Shown one piece after another: positions 52,166-62,236 of a stretch of DNA of 64,000 nt (positions are counted from its first letter, which is position 1; the number at the start of each line of letters is the position of its first letter). A program made the position numbers and the translations under genes. A model generated the notes under the pieces. It made no database searches. It was given only the letters and a program-made list of their open reading frames with translations, and was not told where the DNA came from. This DNA is from Improbicoccus devescovinae (GTDB lineage: Bacteria > Bacillota > Clostridia > Oscillospirales > Acutalibacteraceae), in assembly GCA_036245095.1 (NCBI GenBank), contig BSWA01000001.1, positions 310,001 to 374,000 of the forward strand. Reading direction: 5' to 3'.

Positions 52166-53245
52166 ATGAAAACGAAATTTAAAACTATGAAATTTTTTCT
52201 CGGGTCGAGTTCGCCTAAGGGCTTTTATTCTAAATTTGAGTCTTTGATTGATCCTGAGGATAACTGGTATTGTAGAATTTTAAAAGGTAGTCCTGGTTGC
52301 GGGAAATCGCATTTGTTGAAAAGAATCGCGGATGCTGGGGTTAAAAATAATGTTTTTACAGAATATATTTATTGCTCTGCTGATCCTGATTCGTTAGATG
52401 CAGTGATTTTCCCAGAATTGAAATCGTGTATAGTCGATGGGACTGCTCCACATACGTTGGATCCTGTGTATCCTGGGGCTGTTGAGCATATAATTAATCT
52501 TGGCGATTTTTGGGATGGTGCGCTTCTTAAAAATTCAAGAGAGGGCATAATTGCTAGTAATAACGCGAATACAGCACTTCATGCAACGGCTAAAAAATAT
52601 CTTGCTGCTTATGGTGCGATAAATAGCGATACAATCGAGGATGTTATAAATAAAATCGACTTCGAAAAAGTTAAGTCTTATGCTCATGATTTTATTAAGA
52701 AAATGTTTGAAAATGTGCCTGAAAAAAGTGAGATAGGTGTCGAATATTCGAGGTTTATTAGTGCAATTTCTCTTGATGGAATTCTGTTTTATCAGGAAAA
52801 TCTTGAAAATTTTGAGAATATATATGAAATCAAAGATAAATATGGTATAATAGGAGATTTGTTATTAAAGTTTTTAAGAAATTCTGCGTTATCTTATGGC
52901 TTAAAAATTACAACTTGCTTTAGTCCGCTGACTTTAAATGAACGAATTGAATGCATTTTGATTCCTGAGTTATCAGTAGCTTTAATTGTCACTGGAGGGT
53001 TTTTTGAATTATCAGAAGAATTAGCATCCCAAGAAATAAATACGGATATATTTTATATAGATAAAAAAGAACCGCAAGAAAATGAGTTTAATAAACTTAC
53101 AAGCCAAAGTTTGGTTAAGAAGGCTTCTGAGATTATGAAAAAAGCTAAAGAAATTCATGATGATCTTGAGAATTATTATATAAAAGCTATGAATTTCAAG
53201 GCCATAGATAAAGTTACAGAACAAATAATTTCAGAAATTTTTTGA
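52166..53245 (+). CDS. P-loop ATPase of the PRK06851-like family
   Basis: 359 residues with Walker A KGSPGCGKSHLLKRI at about residues 40-54, followed by TEYIYCSADPDSLDAVIFPE, a pattern I know from an uncharacterised Clostridia and Bacilli ATPase family sometimes tied to sporulation. AAGGAGG sits 7 bases before the ATG. A second half (FSPLTLNERIECILIPELSV) is also typical of the family. Function not known. A role in spore or stress processes would be inference. Confidence 0.75.
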   Translation: MKTKFKTMKFFLGSSSPKGFYSKFESLIDPEDNWYCRILKGSPGCGKSHLLKRIADAGVKNNVFTEYIYCSADPDSLDAVIFPELKSCIVDGTAPHTLDPVYPGAVEHIINLGDFWDGALLKNSREGIIASNNANTALHATAKKYLAAYGAINSDTIEDVINKIDFEKVKSYAHDFIKKMFENVPEKSEIGVEYSRFISAISLDGILFYQENLENFENIYEIKDKYGIIGDLLLKFLRNSALSYGLKITTCFSPLTLNERIECILIPELSVALIVTGGFFELSEELASQEINTDIFYIDKKEPQENEFNKLTSQSLVKKASEIMKKAKEIHDDLENYYIKAMNFKAIDKVTEQIISEIF

Positions 53246-53376
53246 GATTTAATATAAATTTAATAAACTGAGATATAAATATCGGGATTTAATATTATAA
53301 ATTCTGATATTTTTATATATTTTTAACCTGAGATTTAATATAATTTTAAAATATACAGAAAATTTCATTTTTGCGG

Positions 53377-53404
53377 TTGATAATTTTTTCGGCTTTGTTA
53401 TAAT
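53377..53404 (+). promoter_or_regulatory. Sigma-A-type promoter of the ABC-F gene
   Basis: TTGATA (53377-53382) and TATAAT (53399-53404), spacing 16, about 105 bases before the start. Confidence 0.6.
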
Positions 53405-53509
53405 AATCAAATTCAATAATATTTATAATTATTGTATTTAAATTTAAATTTAATTTGAATGTTTTAGGTTCTTTAACTTGTGACATCACAAATAAAGGAT
53501 GGTTTTAAT

Positions 53510-55051
53510 ATGGCTTGTTTGGAAGTAGGAAATTTAAACCATTCGTTCGGCGATAAAATTTTGTATAAAAATGCAGAATTCAAAATTTTCAAAGGCGAAC
53601 ATGTCGGGCTTGTAGGCCAAAATGGTACTGGTAAATCCACTCTTTTGAAGTCATTGACAGGGGAGATCACGCCGGATTCCGGTAGCATCGTTTGGGATAA
53701 TAATATGCGTGTCGGATATCTGGATCAGCATGCTGAAATTAATAAAAATTTTAGTATATTTGAATATTTGAAAACTGCTTTTGATTATTTATTTCAAATC
53801 GAAATAAAACTTAATAAAATTTATGAAAATATTGATACAAATATGGATAATATTACTTCTGAGAAAATCTCAGATTATCAAAATCTTTTGGTTAATTGCG
53901 GTTTTTATGAAATAGAAAGTAATATTCTTAAAGTTTCAAACGGAATAGGTCTTGTCGCGATTGGAATGCAAAATTTAATTAAAAATTTAAGCGGAGGTCA
54001 ACGGGCTAAAGTAATATTAGCTAAATTGTTGCTTGAAAATCCAGATTTTTTGCTTCTCGATGAACCAACAAATTTTTTGGATGCAGAACATATCGAATGG
54101 TTGATTGAATATTTGAAAAATCTTGATAGCGCGTTTATTATAATTTCTCATGATTTTAATTTTTTAGATAAAATTACTACTAGAATTTTGGATATCGAGT
54201 TTCAAACGATTACAAAATATACCGGTAATTTCGAAAAATTTTTAAAAATTAAAAATATAAAAAAAGAAAGTTATGTAAGTGAATATAAAGCTCAGCAAAA
54301 AGAAATTAAAAAACATGAAGATTATATTTCGAAAAATCGTGCAAGGGCTTCAACGGCTAAATCAGCGCAGTCTCGAGTAAAAATGTTAGATAAAATGAAT
54401 AAACTTGAGCCTCCTCAGATGGCGCCTAAACCTAGATTTAAATTAAAATCGTTAGCATGTGTGTCGCAGATTAAAATTTTAAAAGTACAAAATTTACAAG
54501 TGGGATATAATAAGCCTGTTTTGCCTAAAATTAATTTTGAAATGAAATCAGGCGATAAAATAGTAATAACAGGATTTAACGGCATCGGGAAGTCTACTTT
54601 GTTGAAAACATTGATAGGTAAGATACCGGCTATATCTGGTAGTTTCGAATTTTATGAATATATTAAAATCGGTTATTTTGAACAAGATTTAAATTGGAAA
54701 GATCCTAAATTGACTCCGATTGAAATTGTAGCCCAGTATTTTCCTAGAATGGCCACGCAAGAAATTCGCAAGCAATTAGCGCAATGTTCTATTATGGCTA
54801 AGCATGTGTCACAGCCGATAGAAAATTTAAGCGGAGGCGAACAGTCAAAAGTAAAAATATGTATATTAGCAAATACTCCTGCTAATTTTTTGATAATAGA
54901 CGAGCCTACTAATCATTTGGATAAAGAATCAAAAGAAGTTTTAAAAACACAATTTGAAAATTGGAAAAATAGCATAATTTTAGTCTCTCATGAAGAAGAT
55001 TTTTATAAGAATTGGACAGATAAAATTATAAATTTAAATATATCAAGTTGA
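53510..55051 (+). CDS. ABC-F family ATPase (ribosome-associated)
   Basis: Two ABC ATPase domains on one 513-residue chain and no membrane part, the ABC-F layout; these proteins act on the ribosome in stalling rescue or antibiotic protection. Domain 1: GQNGTGKST, LSGGQRAK, LLLDEPTNFLD. Domain 2: GFNGIGKST, LSGGEQSK, LIIDEPTNHLD. The interdomain linker (KAQQKEIKKHEDYISKNRAR) is the P-site tRNA interaction motif type of YkpA/EttA-like members. ATG 53510 follows AAAGGATGG, better than the GTG at 53480. Confidence 0.93.
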   Translation: MACLEVGNLNHSFGDKILYKNAEFKIFKGEHVGLVGQNGTGKSTLLKSLTGEITPDSGSIVWDNNMRVGYLDQHAEINKNFSIFEYLKTAFDYLFQIEIKLNKIYENIDTNMDNITSEKISDYQNLLVNCGFYEIESNILKVSNGIGLVAIGMQNLIKNLSGGQRAKVILAKLLLENPDFLLLDEPTNFLDAEHIEWLIEYLKNLDSAFIIISHDFNFLDKITTRILDIEFQTITKYTGNFEKFLKIKNIKKESYVSEYKAQQKEIKKHEDYISKNRARASTAKSAQSRVKMLDKMNKLEPPQMAPKPRFKLKSLACVSQIKILKVQNLQVGYNKPVLPKINFEMKSGDKIVITGFNGIGKSTLLKTLIGKIPAISGSFEFYEYIKIGYFEQDLNWKDPKLTPIEIVAQYFPRMATQEIRKQLAQCSIMAKHVSQPIENLSGGEQSKVKICILANTPANFLIIDEPTNHLDKESKEVLKTQFENWKNSIILVSHEEDFYKNWTDKIINLNISS

Positions 55052-55052
55052 T

Positions 55053-56129
55053 TTATTTTTTAAATTTTAATATTTTATTAGAAATTAAAATTATTATCGG
55101 GATTAAGCATGCTGTTAAAATAGTAGAAATCAATATTATATTTATATTAAAAATTCCGTGTGTGATATTCACAATACTTGTTAAAGATGTAGTAAAAATT
55201 AATAAAATTCCTAATAAAGTTATGCATGTTTTACTATTTTTTCCGCCGAAGGTTTCTTTTAGACATTTTGCTGCAAGATTTATAAATAATGCTAATTTTA
55301 TGAAAATTCCCGAGGTCCAGAGCCCTAAATATAATATGTCTAAATTCTCAAGACTTAAAATTTTTGCTATACTTGCTGTACTGTATATTGGGAAAATTCG
55401 TGTCTGCGCGAAGTCTCCAAGTGTCCCGATTACTATTATAATAGCTCCTGTCATGATAGCATAAAATATTGTATTCCAGACGAATATTCCGGTTTTTATT
55501 TTCTTGATTTTAGTATACGGTAATAATAGGCCTAAAATCGGGATGCACGAGCTTCTAGAAATAAAAAATAAAATTCCGTTTATAACTGAATCTATTCCTT
55601 CGTAAAAAAAAGGCTTAAAATTTGTGTAATCTATGTTATTTCTTAGTGAAATTCCTAGAAATATAAGAGATGTTATTATAAAAAAAAGCATGATAACAGC
55701 CGCTCGTGCGATAGCTTCTATGCCCTTGGCTGCTGCATAACATGTCAATGTTATTAATAACATAGATAATAACATGAACGAAACAGGCGGGTTCATCACG
55801 TTTTCTATGAAGCTTTTGAACGTCGCAAGCGTGTGAGCACATACTAATATAAAATATGAAGCATATATTAATTTTATAATTATGCTGAATTTTCCTAAAG
55901 ATTTCTCTGCTACAGTTATTATGTCGGATGTCGGATGTGATTTATAAATAAAATAAATTGGCAAAATCATGATGAAATTTAATAAATAAGCTGCCCCGCA
56001 TGAAATTACACAATCCCAGAAGTCTTTATAGCCGACGTGTTCTGGGCCAAAAGTCGATGTTATTACTATCATGCATACTAAAAGCATGGAAAAAAGTTGA
56101 GAACTCGAAATTATACGCTTATTTACCAA
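55053..56129 (-). CDS. gerAB: Spore germination protein GerAB (APC-type permease)
   Basis: Membrane subunit of a nutrient germinant receptor, which lies in the spore inner membrane. About ten hydrophobic segments over 358 residues; the opening ISSSQLFSMLLVCMIVITST is typical of the GerAB/endospore germination permease family. It begins at TTG 56129, with AGGGGA upstream, 48 bases after gerAA on the same strand, so gerAA-gerAB are an operon. The ligand cannot be inferred. Confidence 0.9.
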   Translation of the reverse strand: MVNKRIISSSQLFSMLLVCMIVITSTFGPEHVGYKDFWDCVISCGAAYLLNFIMILPIYFIYKSHPTSDIITVAEKSLGKFSIIIKLIYASYFILVCAHTLATFKSFIENVMNPPVSFMLLSMLLITLTCYAAAKGIEAIARAAVIMLFFIITSLIFLGISLRNNIDYTNFKPFFYEGIDSVINGILFFISRSSCIPILGLLLPYTKIKKIKTGIFVWNTIFYAIMTGAIIIVIGTLGDFAQTRIFPIYSTASIAKILSLENLDILYLGLWTSGIFIKLALFINLAAKCLKETFGGKNSKTCITLLGILLIFTTSLTSIVNITHGIFNINIILISTILTACLIPIIILISNKILKFKK

Positions 56130-56177
56130 TTTTAGATTCCCCTTTTTTAAATATATATTAAAAATATGTTAAAAAAA

Positions 56178-57746
56178 TTAATATTTTTTTGTTCCTGGCA
56201 TAGATTTTACAGGATTTATTTTTTTATATAAAATTTTCCAGCTGAATCTAAAAAATACGTCGCGCATCCCGAACAAATTAAACGGCGAAATTGGGGCAGT
56301 AAACGGGATGTCAAAATTAGATTTTGCACAAATATTTACAAGTATAGCTGAAAAAACTATCATAATTCCCCAAATCCCGAGCATCCCACCAGCGAGTATA
56401 AATAATAATCTTAAAAAAGTGATCGGCTCATATAAATTAGGAATTACATATGAAGAAATTGTTGTCAATGCTATCACCATTAAAGTCGGAGCGCCTATTA
56501 GCCCTGAATTTATTGCGGCATCACCGATAACAAGCCCGCCGACTATGCTAACTGCATGTGCCAACGATTGTGGAAGTCTTAAGCCTGCCTCGCGCATAAT
56601 TTCATATATAAAATGTATAATTAAAGTTTCCAGCATCAGCGAAAACGGCGTTGAACCGGTAGCTAACGCGATTTTATTTAATAATTCTCCAGGGAAAAGT
56701 TCAGGGTTAAATGTTCCTAGACCTACATATAATCCAGGTAGCAAAATAGCTATAAAAAATGCAGCGAATTTTAAAATTCTGTTTAAACTAACGAAATACG
56801 GCCGCAAAGCATAGTCATCTATATTATGAAAATGCTCAACAAAAAGATACGGAGCCACCAAAACAGTAGGTGTACCATCGATTAAAACAGCAATTCTTCC
56901 CTCAGAAATTTTCCCACAAATAGTATCAGGACGCTCGGAAAATCCGATGCTGCTAAATAAAGACAAATCTCCTTCTTTTTCTAGGTATGGCGATAAACAT
57001 CCAGCCGTTGTTACAGTTTTTATATTAGGATTCGAAAGCCTTTTTTTAATTTTTTCCACTATTTTAGAAGTATCGAGATCTGTCATATAGCACAAACAAA
57101 CATATGTTTTACTGACGCTTCCGACTATTAAAGTCTCGAATTTTAATTTAGGGCTTCTAATACGTCGTCTTATTAAAGTAATATTAATTCTCAAAACTTC
57201 TATAAACCCATCTCTGGAGCCTCGTTGAGATTTTTCAGATGTCGGCTCTGATAAGCCTCTTATACTAAAACCTTGGGCACCTATTGCCAATATTTTGTCA
57301 TGTTTATCCAGCGCCAAAAGCGCGAATCCGGCTGTAACAAAATTAAGAGCATCTTCATATGAATTAACTTCAATTTGATCCGGGAAAGCGACTAAATTAT
57401 CGCGAACATAATTAAAAATTTCATTTGGAGTTTTATTTGTTATTGAATTTTTATTAGAAATTTCATCATACATTAACACTTTCATAACATTCGAAGAAAA
57501 CATATTTTTGTCAATCAGGCCATCCATAGTTATAATAGCAGCTTTGAGATCAAAAATTTTAATTTCGCGAACCACAAGATCGGCACTTTGACTAAATTCT
57601 TGTTTAAAATACGCTATATTTTTGTCTAAATTTTTATTAATATCATGTTTTTCATCTAGTTTATTATTTTTTTCATTAATTTCATCTGTATCCGAAGAAA
57701 AATAACTAACAATTTTTTTCAAAAAACTTAACAAACCAGAAAACAC
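56178..57746 (-). CDS. gerAA: Spore germination protein GerAA
   Basis: Germinant receptor subunit with a large N-terminal soluble domain and C-terminal membrane helices. Known GerA-family blocks are present: SQRGSRDGFIEVLRINITLI, FIEVLRINITLIRRRIRS, SIGFSERPDTICGKISEGR, ILIDGTP-like IAVLIDGTPTVLVAPYLFVE and ALRPYFVSLNRILKFAAFF. 522 residues. The start may be GTG 57746 or TTG 57734, the latter after AGAGGTG. A gerAC lipoprotein gene normally completes the operon but is missing. Confidence 0.92.
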   Translation of the reverse strand: MFSGLLSFLKKIVSYFSSDTDEINEKNNKLDEKHDINKNLDKNIAYFKQEFSQSADLVVREIKIFDLKAAIITMDGLIDKNMFSSNVMKVLMYDEISNKNSITNKTPNEIFNYVRDNLVAFPDQIEVNSYEDALNFVTAGFALLALDKHDKILAIGAQGFSIRGLSEPTSEKSQRGSRDGFIEVLRINITLIRRRIRSPKLKFETLIVGSVSKTYVCLCYMTDLDTSKIVEKIKKRLSNPNIKTVTTAGCLSPYLEKEGDLSLFSSIGFSERPDTICGKISEGRIAVLIDGTPTVLVAPYLFVEHFHNIDDYALRPYFVSLNRILKFAAFFIAILLPGLYVGLGTFNPELFPGELLNKIALATGSTPFSLMLETLIIHFIYEIMREAGLRLPQSLAHAVSIVGGLVIGDAAINSGLIGAPTLMVIALTTISSYVIPNLYEPITFLRLLFILAGGMLGIWGIMIVFSAILVNICAKSNFDIPFTAPISPFNLFGMRDVFFRFSWKILYKKINPVKSMPGTKKY

Positions 57747-57820
57747 CTCTTTGTATTTTTATAATATTTAATTAAAATATTCCCAAATCTAAGAGCTTTT
57801 AAACAAAAATCTAAAATTTA

Positions 57821-57860
57821 TTTTTAAATATTTTTAAATATTTTTAAATATTTTTAAATA
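57821..57860 (+). repeat. Four tandem 10-base repeats
   Basis: TTTTTAAATA repeated four times in a row upstream of the AAA ATPase gene, ending just before its ribosome site AGAGGTGA. AT-rich microsatellite; may change promoter spacing by slippage. Confidence 0.8.
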
Positions 57861-57876
57861 TAGAGGTGACCTAAAT

Positions 57877-59916
57877 TTGTATGAAATCGAATATCTTGAA
57901 AATTTATTTTTCAACATAGAACTTCTAGCTCAAAAATATATAATTTGCATTTCACAAGATAACGATGAATATGAAAAAGAACAAATGCTGCTCTTATACA
58001 AATATGAAGCCATCGAGATTTTCAATAATCAAGAAAAAATTGAACAAAAAAAATTAGAAAAAAATAAAAAATTTATTGCTATTCAATATATAAAATATAT
58101 ATTTAATTTTAATCCATTAGAATGGCTTTGTTTTTGCATCGGAATTATGAGTAAATATTCACAAAATTACAAAAATATTTTTAAAAAAATTGTATCAGAT
58201 ATTAATGAAAATACTAAAAATAATATATTAGAAATTATTGCTATAAGACTTCATTTTTTTATATTTAATTTGTCTAAATTAACCAAATATCACGAGATAC
58301 TTGAAAAATTGACCTCAAAAATGAGGCCTTTTTGTTTTGATAATAACGGCCAAATAAATACAAGAATTTTTGATTTTGTAATAAGTAATGCAAATTCTAA
58401 TTTTAAAATAAGCAATACAGACATAATATTTCCTAAAAACGAGAAAAAATTAGTTAAAAATCATATTATTCAAAATATATTAAATATTTTAAATTCCAGC
58501 AAACAAGTAATTTGTTTTTTCATAATAGGGGAGGAGGGCCTAGAAAAATCGAGTCTAGTAACAACCGTAGCAGAAGAACAAGATTATTGTATTATTCTGG
58601 TTAATTTAACTAAAATATTAAAAAATAATCAAGAATTTAGTAAATTTTTGACAAATATAATACGAGAAGCTTTTTTAAACAGTGCAATTATTTGTTTTGT
58701 GCATTCCGAAATTTTAAATAATGAAAAATATGAAGAACATCGAGAATTAATTTTCAAAAACATAGAAGCTTTCCCCCGAAGCGTATTTTTTTGCAGTACT
58801 GATAAAATCAAATCTAATTTTAATAAAAAAATAATAATAGAAATAAATCTTGACAAACCCGATATTAATCATATAATTTCTGCATGGGATTATGTGTTAA
58901 CAGCAACAGAATTAACAAAAATAATAACCGCAGATGAGTTATCTGGTTTATTTAATTTCACACCTAAAAAAATAAAAATGCTTATCCCGAGGCTAAAAGG
59001 TCTAAAATTATTAAACTCGCGCATAATAACCAAGCATGATATAATAAAATGCGTAAAATCGCACATAATTATAGAAATAAATAACGCGACAAAAATTAAA
59101 AATAAATTCTCATGGAAAGATTTAATAATAAAACAAGAAGAAAAGAATTTATTATTAGCAGCATGCTCGCAAATAAAGCACAAGAGCACAGTTTTCGGGA
59201 AATGGGGCATAGATCAAAAAACGATTTACGGCAAAGGCTTAAGCATGTTATTTTCCGGGCCATCTGGCACTGGGAAGACCATGGCCGCCAGTGTCGTAGC
59301 GCACGAGCTCGGTCTAGATCTTTTTAAAGTAGATTTTTCTAGAATTATATCTAAATATATAGGCGAAACTGAGAAAAATTTGTCTAAAATTTTTGACGAT
59401 GCTAAAAAAAGCAACATAATATTATTATTCGATGAAACAGATGCTATTTTTAGTAAAAGATCAGAAATCAAAGATTCTCATGATAGAAACGCGAATATTG
59501 AGGTTTCTTATTTATTACAAAAAATGGAAGAATATGACGGAATTTGCGTGCTTACTACTAATTTTTTAGGCAATATAGACAAAGCTTTTTTCAGGCGAAT
59601 AACATATGTCGTACATTTTGATCTTCCCGACTATGATCAGCGGCTTAAAATCTGGGAAAATATATACGGAAAAAAAGTTCCATTAGAGCCTAATATAGAT
59701 TTTAAATTTTTATCTAAATTTGAGATTTCAGGAGGAAATATAAAAAATGCGGCAATAGCATCAGCGTTTTTAGCAGCATCTGATATAAAAATACACAAAA
59801 AACAAATAAGTATGCGACATATTTTAGTAGCAATTAAACAAGAGCTAAAAAAACAAGGTCACATTTTATTAAACGAAGATTTCTCAGAATACGCTTATTT
59901 ATTAAATAATAATTAA
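57877..59916 (+). CDS. Two-module AAA ATPase
   Basis: 679 residues from TTG 57877 with AGAGGTGA about 9 bases before it. The C-terminal module is a full AAA domain: Walker A FSGPSGTGKTMAASVVAHE near residue 460, Walker B NIILLFDETDAIF near 513, sensor 1 CVLTTNFLGN, and FFRRITYVVHFDLPD carrying the arginine finger. A second, N-terminal P-loop is degenerate (IGEEGLEKSSLVTTV near 217). The layout (worn ATPase, linker, AAA) resembles the AAA proteins that accompany contractile injection systems. No such genes are in view. Function uncertain. Confidence 0.75.
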   Translation: MYEIEYLENLFFNIELLAQKYIICISQDNDEYEKEQMLLLYKYEAIEIFNNQEKIEQKKLEKNKKFIAIQYIKYIFNFNPLEWLCFCIGIMSKYSQNYKNIFKKIVSDINENTKNNILEIIAIRLHFFIFNLSKLTKYHEILEKLTSKMRPFCFDNNGQINTRIFDFVISNANSNFKISNTDIIFPKNEKKLVKNHIIQNILNILNSSKQVICFFIIGEEGLEKSSLVTTVAEEQDYCIILVNLTKILKNNQEFSKFLTNIIREAFLNSAIICFVHSEILNNEKYEEHRELIFKNIEAFPRSVFFCSTDKIKSNFNKKIIIEINLDKPDINHIISAWDYVLTATELTKIITADELSGLFNFTPKKIKMLIPRLKGLKLLNSRIITKHDIIKCVKSHIIIEINNATKIKNKFSWKDLIIKQEEKNLLLAACSQIKHKSTVFGKWGIDQKTIYGKGLSMLFSGPSGTGKTMAASVVAHELGLDLFKVDFSRIISKYIGETEKNLSKIFDDAKKSNIILLFDETDAIFSKRSEIKDSHDRNANIEVSYLLQKMEEYDGICVLTTNFLGNIDKAFFRRITYVVHFDLPDYDQRLKIWENIYGKKVPLEPNIDFKFLSKFEISGGNIKNAAIASAFLAASDIKIHKKQISMRHILVAIKQELKKQGHILLNEDFSEYAYLLNNN

Positions 59917-60020
59917 TCATGAGTACGAGCTATTTTTATATAAAATACCCAAAAATTAAAACAAAGAAACAAAAAAAATGTATTTTTCGTAAAATATAAA
60001 TTAAAATAATTACATTTTTG

Positions 60021-60048
60021 TTGACAAATTAAATATAAATATTAATAT
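60021..60048 (+). promoter_or_regulatory. Possible promoter of ftsX
   Basis: TTGACA 60021-60026 and TAATAT 60043-60048, spacing 16, about 50 bases before the ftsX start. The -10 is weak. Confidence 0.45.
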
Positions 60049-60094
60049 TAAGGCCTGTATATATTTAAAATTTGTAATATTTTGGAGGACTGTT

Positions 60095-61000
60095 TTGTTG
60101 TTTGTGTATATTAAATACTTTCTCCGAGAGGGAATTAAAAATATTCTAGTCAACGGTTTTATGTCAGCAACATCAGCTATCGTGCTGATATGTTGCCTAA
60201 TGATCACTGGGGTTTCTGTTATAATAACCGAAAATATTAAATTCATGTTAAAAAATATTGAAGGCCATAATAATCTCACAGTATATTTAAAATCTCAGGA
60301 TTTAACATGTAAGCCCGATGAAATTAAAGCGAAAATTTCAAATATAAATAATATTTCCACGTGTGAATTTTATCCCAAATACGAAGCAATCAAAGAATAT
60401 GAGTCTTTATTAGGCGATAAAGTCATAAATTATTTTCAGGGCGAGGGCAACCCGTTACCGGACGCTTTCCACGTGACATTAGCAGATTTATCTGATTATA
60501 ATACTACGTTAGAAAAGCTGAAATCTATTCCAGATATCGAAAGTATTAGCGACCGAAGTGAGGTAGCAAAAAAGCTTGTTGATTTGCAACAATTTGTCAA
60601 AATTTTAAGTTTTTGGATCGTAATTTCCTTGGCCATAGTCTCGATTATTATTATATCAAATACAATTCGAATAACTTTGTATAATAGGCGATTTGAAATT
60701 AATATCATGAAATCTATAGGCGCGACACATACTTTTATAAAAATGCCATTTATAATCGAGGGCATTGGAATTGGTGTATTTGCGGCGCTTGTTTCTATTT
60801 CGGCTTTAAACTTGGCATACGTTCAAATAATGAAAATTATAAATAATATAGCGCCCTTTAAAGGCATTCCGTTTTATGACTTTTATCCCAAACTTTTTTT
60901 GATTTTTACAATATCCGGAATATGCTTTGGTTTACTTGGCGGAGTTATTTCAATTCAAAGATATATAAATAAAGAAGCTGGTGACGTCGTTGCGTGGTAG
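60095..61000 (+). CDS. ftsX: Cell division permease-like protein FtsX
   Basis: Membrane partner of FtsE that activates peptidoglycan hydrolases at the cell wall. 301 residues: one N-terminal membrane helix (SATSAIVLICCLMITGVSVI), an extracellular loop, then three helices with the FtsX signature FEINIMKSIGATHTFIKMPF. TTG at 60095 or 60098 follows GGAGGAC. FtsE, which normally lies just before it and supplies ATP, is absent; the stretch before it holds only a promoter. The next gene is a murein hydrolase activator, which fits FtsX function. Confidence 0.9.
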   Translation: MLFVYIKYFLREGIKNILVNGFMSATSAIVLICCLMITGVSVIITENIKFMLKNIEGHNNLTVYLKSQDLTCKPDEIKAKISNINNISTCEFYPKYEAIKEYESLLGDKVINYFQGEGNPLPDAFHVTLADLSDYNTTLEKLKSIPDIESISDRSEVAKKLVDLQQFVKILSFWIVISLAIVSIIIISNTIRITLYNRRFEINIMKSIGATHTFIKMPFIIEGIGIGVFAALVSISALNLAYVQIMKIINNIAPFKGIPFYDFYPKLFLIFTISGICFGLLGGVISIQRYINKEAGDVVAW

Positions 61001-62174
61001 TAGTTTTCGGTTTTGTTTTCGTAAGACTTGTTTGTTAGTGTTTATTATAATTTTTGGCATATATAAAATTGAGGCTTTATCGGTGTTAGAGCATCTTAAA
61101 AAGCTAAAATTTGTAATTATCAATAAAATAGATGGTGATAAAAAAGAAGTTTTTGCACAAAATCAACAAACAAATGATATAAATTTTCAGATTCATGATT
61201 TAGAGTCTAAAATTATTTTATTGAATACAAATATTCAAAATTTGAATTTAGAAATTAGTAAAAATAGACAAAAAATCACAGAACAAGAATCAAAAATTAA
61301 AGATATTGTCCTAATTTTAAAAGAATGTTTACGTTCGGTGCACCGTGCAGACAACCCAACTTTTATTGAAATACTAGTTAAAGCCAAGAATTTCAAAGAT
61401 TTTATTGATAAAGCCGAGATTACAAAATTTTTGACTGATAAAATTACTGCGACTATTGTAGCAGTCAATGAAAGTATAGACGCTTTAGATCAGCTCAAAA
61501 AAGACAATGAACGCAAATTAGGGAATGTACACATGCAGCGAAAAATAATTGATCAGAAGCGCGTAAAGCTCGGGGAATTGCTGAAACAAACAGAAGAATC
61601 CCGCAAACATGTGCAGTCTAATTTTGATATTCACACAGAAGAGCTCAAAAAAATAGAAAAAGAAATACAAACAGAGCTTACAAAAGAGCTTGAGGCTCAA
61701 CATAAGCTTCAAGAGCAAAAACGACAGCAAGCACCGTATGCGCATATCGACGAACCGCATAAAGGCATCAAGCACATTTGGCCGGTAGAGGGTTTTAAAG
61801 TTATTTCTTCTGGTTTTTTCGACAGACTCGGCCGAAAAGCGGTTCATCATGCAATTGACATCGCAGGTCAAGATTGCAGAGGCCGCAGCATATTTGGTGC
61901 ATCGGTTCGCGCGCCAGCAGATGGAAAAGTTTTCCATGTAACAAAAGCGGGCAATGGTGGCGGCTATGGCTATCATGTTAGAATTTTGCATAAAGATGGT
62001 TCAGTTACTATATTAGCGCATTTATCAAAAGTAGACTGTGAAAAAGGTGATTTTGTTACAGCTGGCCAAATAGTGGGACAAGTAGGAAGTACTGGGCATT
62101 CTACAGGCGCACATTTGCATTGGGAATTAAGAGATATCTTAGGCAGACCTCAGAATCCTCTAAGATATTTATGA
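60981..62174 (+). CDS. EnvC-type M23 metallopeptidase with coiled coil
   Basis: 397 residues. An N-terminal signal or anchor (TCLLVFIIIFGIYKIEA) is followed by long coiled coils (residues about 60-255) and a C-terminal M23 domain: HHAIDIAGQD, GYHVRILHKDGSVTILAHLS, TAGQIVGQVGSTGHSTGAHL and HLHWELRD. The zinc ligands are present, so it may be active, unlike E. coli EnvC. It overlaps the ftsX 3' end by 20 bases, a common pair in which FtsX drives the hydrolase. Start GTG 60981 is uncertain. Confidence 0.88.
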   Translation: MTSLRGSSFRFCFRKTCLLVFIIIFGIYKIEALSVLEHLKKLKFVIINKIDGDKKEVFAQNQQTNDINFQIHDLESKIILLNTNIQNLNLEISKNRQKITEQESKIKDIVLILKECLRSVHRADNPTFIEILVKAKNFKDFIDKAEITKFLTDKITATIVAVNESIDALDQLKKDNERKLGNVHMQRKIIDQKRVKLGELLKQTEESRKHVQSNFDIHTEELKKIEKEIQTELTKELEAQHKLQEQKRQQAPYAHIDEPHKGIKHIWPVEGFKVISSGFFDRLGRKAVHHAIDIAGQDCRGRSIFGASVRAPADGKVFHVTKAGNGGGYGYHVRILHKDGSVTILAHLSKVDCEKGDFVTAGQIVGQVGSTGHSTGAHLHWELRDILGRPQNPLRYL

Positions 62175-62236
62175 AAATTTCTAAATTTTAGATTGATTTT
62201 TGTGAATTTTTCACATAAAAAAAGGAATGAAAAAAC

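Noticed and set aside
55048..55464. A long + strand frame of 138 residues opposite gerAB
   Set aside because: It is antisense to a clear membrane protein gene; the hydrophobic reading is a mirror of it.
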